Shown in pieces: positions 7,201 through 8,500 of a DNA stretch of 8,500 bases. The first letter of the stretch is position 1, and every line of letters starts with the position of its first letter. The notes beneath the pieces are model-generated. The model worked only from the letters and a program-made list of their open reading frames with translations. It did no database searches and was not told where the DNA came from. Origin of the DNA: Lentisphaerota bacterium (GTDB taxonomy: Bacteria > Verrucomicrobiota > Kiritimatiellia > JAAZAB01); assembly GCA_016199105.1 (NCBI GenBank), contig JACQHI010000412.1, positions 1 to 8,500 on the forward strand, in the 5' to 3' direction. The position numbers and the translations under genes were made by a program.

Positions 7201-8500
7201 TCTGCCCGGGTATCTGACGGATTGGGGCGCGCAGACCTATTTCTACCGGATTTCCAGTTGGTGTCCGTCCGGGGAAAGCGCGTGGTCGGAATGGCAGACT
7301 TTTACCGTGGATCTCACGACAACGGCCGGCTCCCGGTATATCGGCGGCGATGTGTATTATTTCGGAAAATCCAAGGCCACGAATATCGTCATCGAGGCTT
7401 TTGCCAATCCCGGGTTCAGCGGGCCGGCGGCCTCCCGCATCTCCTTGGCCTTGCCCTGCATCACGAATGCGCTGAAGGGCCAATTCACCCTGCCTGGGCT
7501 GGAAGCCAAAACGTATTACGTCCGCGGCTTCGTGGATGTTTCGCCGTCAGGCGGAACGGGCCGGAACGGCGCCATGGATTATTGGGAGCCCTTTGGTTTC
7601 ATCAAGTCCGGGTCCGGCGCGGATTACCAACCGGCGGCGCTGGATTTGTCGAATTCCCTCAGTATTTCCGCGCAGCAACTGGTCTTGCGCGAACGCGATA
7701 CCGACAACGACAGGCTGCCGGACGGGTGGGAAATGTCCTATTTCGGGAACCTGGCCCAGACCGGAGAAATGGATACCGACGGCGATGGCGACATCAACTT
7801 GGTGGAATATGCGATTGACGCTCTGGATACCGATCCGACCCGCTGGGACACGGATGGCGACAGGTTGAACGACCGGTATGAGCGGTTGTATGACGGCAAT
7901 GAAGGCTATAATCCCTATGATCCTGTGCATACCCTCACAGGAACCGATCTCAATCCGACCCGGGCGGACACGGATGGCGACGGTTTCTCGGACGGCATGG
8001 AAATGCGGTATCACACCAATCCGCTGGATCCCAATAGCTATCCGGTCAACACGCTGGCGGGCGGGGGCTGGAGCGGGGTGCCGGCGGATTATGACGGCGA
8101 TTTCAGGACGGACTTCGGAGTCTTTTATCCGGCGGGCGGGCTCTGGTATATTTACACGAGGGGCGGCGCTTTTTATCAGATGGCCTTCGGGTGGGCGGAT
8201 GTCTGGCCGATGGTCGGTGATTACGATGGCGATTCCCGCACCGATCTGGCGGTTTATTATCCGGCCGCCGGCATGTGGTATATCTGGACATGGAACGGCC
8301 AGTTCTATGCCTTGCAGTGGGGCTGGCCCGGGGCTTACCCGGTGCCCGGCGATTATGACGGTGACGGACGCACCGATTTCGCCGTCTATGATTTCGCGTC
8401 TGGCGCATGGTATATCCTGACGTGGCAGGGTCGATTCTACGCGGTGGGTTGGGGCGCGCCGTCCCTATTCCCCGTGCCCGGCGATTATGACGGCGACGGC
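1109..8500 (+). CDS. Giant secreted multidomain protein, 3'-partial (TSP3-like, LamG, FG-GAP/VCBS repeats)
   Basis: One frame stays open for 2464 codons and runs off the window. Residues 27-46 form a signal peptide after a long polar N-region, with likely cleavage after ALPARA, so the protein is exported by Sec. Next come PEGA-like beta modules (about 47-300) and an InlB-B-repeat-like segment ending near 410. About 21 Asp-rich, calcium-binding, thrombospondin-type-3-like motifs of the DTDGDGLPDGWE type follow, starting near residues 416, 537, 585, 609, 838, 870, 912, 930, 956, 1062, 1166, 1248, 1658, 1688, 1710, 1736, 1760, 2197, 2222, 2247 and 2287. A LamG domain spans 1283-1478. Two copies of an unassigned beta module (1789-1893, 2075-2170) flank Fn3/Ig-like segments. 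FG-GAP/VCBS-type repeats begin at 2327. No enzyme motif is seen. A surface or extracellular role in adhesion or glycan binding is inferred. The C-terminus and any anchor lie outside the window. Confidence 0.93.
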   Translation, partial: MSQWRTTGIGNQGWLAHHSSRSDGGRLSGVGLAFLLVMAAALPARATDVFGWLEPGGAIINGAQWRMDGGIWRFSGESNSVSPGTHFIQCKPVVDYYAPPVMTVVVAGVTVHATNIYLPWTNTLSVTVDGDVDPTVAQWILSLSPTNFGKYVSGIGNQYQLPTLCPTGRYSVTFTPVSGYNTPGIPPGAAISSNVYGAANGWITGRYTRITGTIVININTGAWICTTYPPDYSLFTTSSLSGNTTNGPTTIFTITNAPAGDYTFTFMDVDGYDTPADQTVTIGAGMNFVTATYLLGARLTVYIYKQGDAIDVNYTTNTTADDRYLQGIGTGTYSFSGATGVFYNGNWYFTPDAQVTLSASQTVTFVGGVEYDSFFYEWVVGSLPSETRSVTITMDTDKYVKLLFSRECYTNDNVGDLDADTLPTEWERAWLGPGADKDVSLNNGQYGNQDNDYIPSSLTNPPAVYNFNTVYISYYGTNQTTPGYPLLGTVLLTNSYNTGVKFLNQLECRGLDGFYKTNAAGGACPNDDPPTDPKSADSDNDTMPDGWEYYFWRWRSSDAYGLGLTNGANLPWVLIRPNGGGTLADYDTDEDGLVDGNEYVYGTDPTHADTDGDRLDDAWEIARGLNTRSPSEPNLNPDLDYYAVISGSSILTTGIVGTVFAAPVYSSKTGAETNFWLDANTNGVFDLYQDTVLMGFNLTNRVAGVAFTNPVMFGLSSNLLVFKQGLPVWVDSDNSGAYSSNDVTIVSWPLRNTYLYTMPPPEEFPGVSSFDPFTAWQNPAFPLTPHPNTQPYTTFLEYNGGDYVGRVSWDSGGRVMLPNNDDDLLKNANSWSDPVNPDSDGDSAYDGWELYVGMNPNDPLDGAVDENPGDKDGLLNAQEFSRTTATGATEFTLACDPGVLKAPAPNDPHPADTDWDGLGDGGDPNPSLPDTDLDGLPDGWESYAGSDPTVSDAYSDPDNDGLMNYQEYWTAAVPEWMLCDPSWNVAFNTRRAMPWVRTLYPDDPAYNPYMYIPPDFVTDPSFLYYNGVETNLATLRQQYPAAGAKGAAEYHSTRASGLGAEDCDRDGLDDYWEVYHGLNPTFGLISLWTPADYRSAAWFDGVGETDGDPDTPGYQLAYHSDLFDTTSPLVPLSSLIELVQYMKAAPYDMAVDSMAGPFKFGLELMDPDGDGLPNLEEYSYTQERAFYHTDPTPLWRTDSREPSSFVRQNYKFTPDGVNLATPYWSDIYGIYLFFSWGPFPYEEVDGFDTDNDGVSDYDEIVGANGILGTDSLNAFDPFRNRSLVLDGKDDFVRTPISWWTLDEGHLTKFTIEAWVKPDRPQYAEEQIVIEKAGLYRNPYQPTGEIVRANFRLGITTDGLPFITYNGRGALTNFTAVAQTGSRLLANVWSHIAGVYDGTWLTIYVNGQISRSIRSTEIPATGFNANSDFLFGSPQTIIVGARDLQPSVGIPGDILPVSFFKGCIDEVRVWNGVRSASDIMQNKARRMTWTDVNTGYSTPGDSNMITYLTSYYPFDDVPDPAIEGVVPRGLDRLDTNLLFHPTLVWQQDNEFRSNVYTGSPTQPYNIVVSIQDFAGHIASIPPSDDYFHTTTWSGTTNITNGGGSVFIISYTNLDLPDGYRNTSNPYNIWLDLFIARDAVVKAIYPSWLPTIGDTSDSVDIDGDNLPDNWEISHGLDPNDATGNNGAWGDPDNDGLNNRSEYLSGNDPWNADSNGDGLSDYDSQAGPGSRTWGEIYSDTDGMPDEWELANGLDPYSFDANLDKDGDGWSNLQEYWAGTNPQDADSSPNPTISGTYHYFGTNAGAFGIIAWQTNTMGGVPVPLSAGVSGNNFQISGFKEGDVYLLGYFDVNSDDAWTDSTDLGEGVEPAGLLENQPIHLSWGDVSGARIGLSDSLPGYSRFIWEPFDTSYSVALNRTSGAGSPQIMSFNIQWRWATFEWDMQRLGVYGLSAGTYEWRVGNERRQFTVAWPSSFVTPDLVSPRGDTWSTAHNMLVWTMDPYSTLYHLQVITPTRSYVDQYFVAPYRDENGQCRAYLPGYLTDWGAQTYFYRISSWCPSGESAWSEWQTFTVDLTTTAGSRYIGGDVYYFGKSKATNIVIEAFANPGFSGPAASRISLALPCITNALKGQFTLPGLEAKTYYVRGFVDVSPSGGTGRNGAMDYWEPFGFIKSGSGADYQPAALDLSNSLSISAQQLVLRERDTDNDRLPDGWEMSYFGNLAQTGEMDTDGDGDINLVEYAIDALDTDPTRWDTDGDRLNDRYERLYDGNEGYNPYDPVHTLTGTDLNPTRADTDGDGFSDGMEMRYHTNPLDPNSYPVNTLAGGGWSGVPADYDGDFRTDFGVFYPAGGLWYIYTRGGAFYQMAFGWADVWPMVGDYDGDSRTDLAVYYPAAGMWYIWTWNGQFYALQWGWPGAYPVPGDYDGDGRTDFAVYDFASGAWYILTWQGRFYAVGWGAPSLFPVPGDYDGDG
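1247..2020 (+). other. N-terminal PEGA-like tandem beta modules
   Basis: The mature protein opens with WLEPGGAIINGAQWRMDGG and continues to a PGTHFIQCKPV segment. A second stretch has PTGRYSVTFTPVSGYNTPG, and a third has AGDYTFTFMDVDGYDTPADQ followed by TVTIGAG. Each has the order 'short turn, GxYxVxF, aromatic loop, P, strand' seen in PEGA-like and related Verrucomicrobia-type surface modules. Three diverged copies of about 75-100 residues are likely. They probably serve as rigid spacers or binding modules. The assignment rests on pattern only. Confidence 0.5.
4955..5542 (+). other. LamG / concanavalin A-like domain within the giant protein
   Basis: Residues 1283-1478 follow the LamG_3 pattern in order: LVLDGKDDFV at the start, FTIEAWVKP, IVIEKAG, a central FRLGITTDG, then WSHIAGVYDG, LTIYVNGQ, IIVGAR and finally GCIDEVRVWN with VRSASDI. 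This jelly-roll fold commonly binds glycans or other ligands. A segment beginning YLTSYYPFDD follows, as is usual after such domains. It is inserted between two groups of TSP3-like motifs, the last before it at residue 1248 and the first after it at 1658. Confidence 0.88.
8087..8500 (+). repeat. Tandem 44-residue FG-GAP/VCBS-type repeats (132-nt period), incomplete
   Basis: DYDGD-type calcium-binding loops begin at 8087, 8219, 8351 and 8483, exactly 132 nt (44 residues) apart. Each unit reads DYDGD-x-RTD-x-x-V-Y, then WYI, then a Gly-rich FY segment, then a W-G-x-P-type turn and a V-G or P-G before the next loop. Three units are complete and a fourth is cut by the window end. This matches the FG-GAP/VCBS repeat family, which forms beta-propeller blades. 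A propeller would need about seven units, so the gene probably continues several hundred bases beyond position 8500. Confidence 0.85.

Noticed and set aside
6734..8014. Two further minus-strand ORFs (6734-7483 and 7547-8014)
   Set aside because: They are further pieces of the same antisense register, interrupted only where the + strand uses a rare TTA (6734) or TCA (7547) codon.

Overview
The window is GC-rich (roughly 58-60% by eye) bacterial DNA with two protein-coding genes, both on the + strand. The organism is most likely a member of the PVC group (Verrucomicrobiota, Kiritimatiellota or relatives). That is an inference from three things: a very large secreted multidomain protein, an N-terminal module resembling the GAQWR-DGG modules I associate with Verrucomicrobia-type surface proteins, and intergenic DNA packed with long palindromes. 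No rRNA or conserved marker here fixes the taxon.

Layout. Positions 1-207 hold a nested hairpin (1-55), a small hairpin (59-78), a good ribosome-binding site with a 34-codon upstream ORF (119-223), and a perfect 25-bp inverted repeat (128-199) that ends 8 nt before the next gene. Positions 208-717 encode TsaE, the P-loop ATPase of the bacterial t6A tRNA-modification complex; its last ~15 residues appear to come from a repeat-like sequence. Positions 718-1108 (391 nt) are non-coding. They contain a composite palindrome, with inverted copies of one repeat (771-814 and 916-981) around a third long hairpin (835-896), followed by a sigma70-like promoter (1029-1055).

From 1109 to the end runs one uninterrupted reading frame of at least 2464 codons that leaves the window. 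It has a signal peptide, PEGA-like N-terminal beta modules, about 21 calcium-binding thrombospondin-type-3-like motifs, a LamG (concanavalin A-like) domain, two copies of an unassigned beta module flanking Fn3/Ig-like segments, and a C-terminal array of 44-residue FG-GAP/VCBS-type repeats still in progress at position 8500. It looks like a giant calcium-stabilised exported or surface protein, perhaps for adhesion or polysaccharide binding. No catalytic domain is visible.

The two genes share a strand, but nothing suggests they work together: one is cytosolic tRNA modification, the other an exported protein with its own promoter. Several very long minus-strand ORFs (up to 1156 codons) lie opposite the giant gene; they are codon-register shadows caused by near absence of TTA, CTA and TCA codons. 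The most unusual content is the open-ended giant protein and the palindrome-rich spacers. I see no defence, CRISPR, phage or biosynthetic system.
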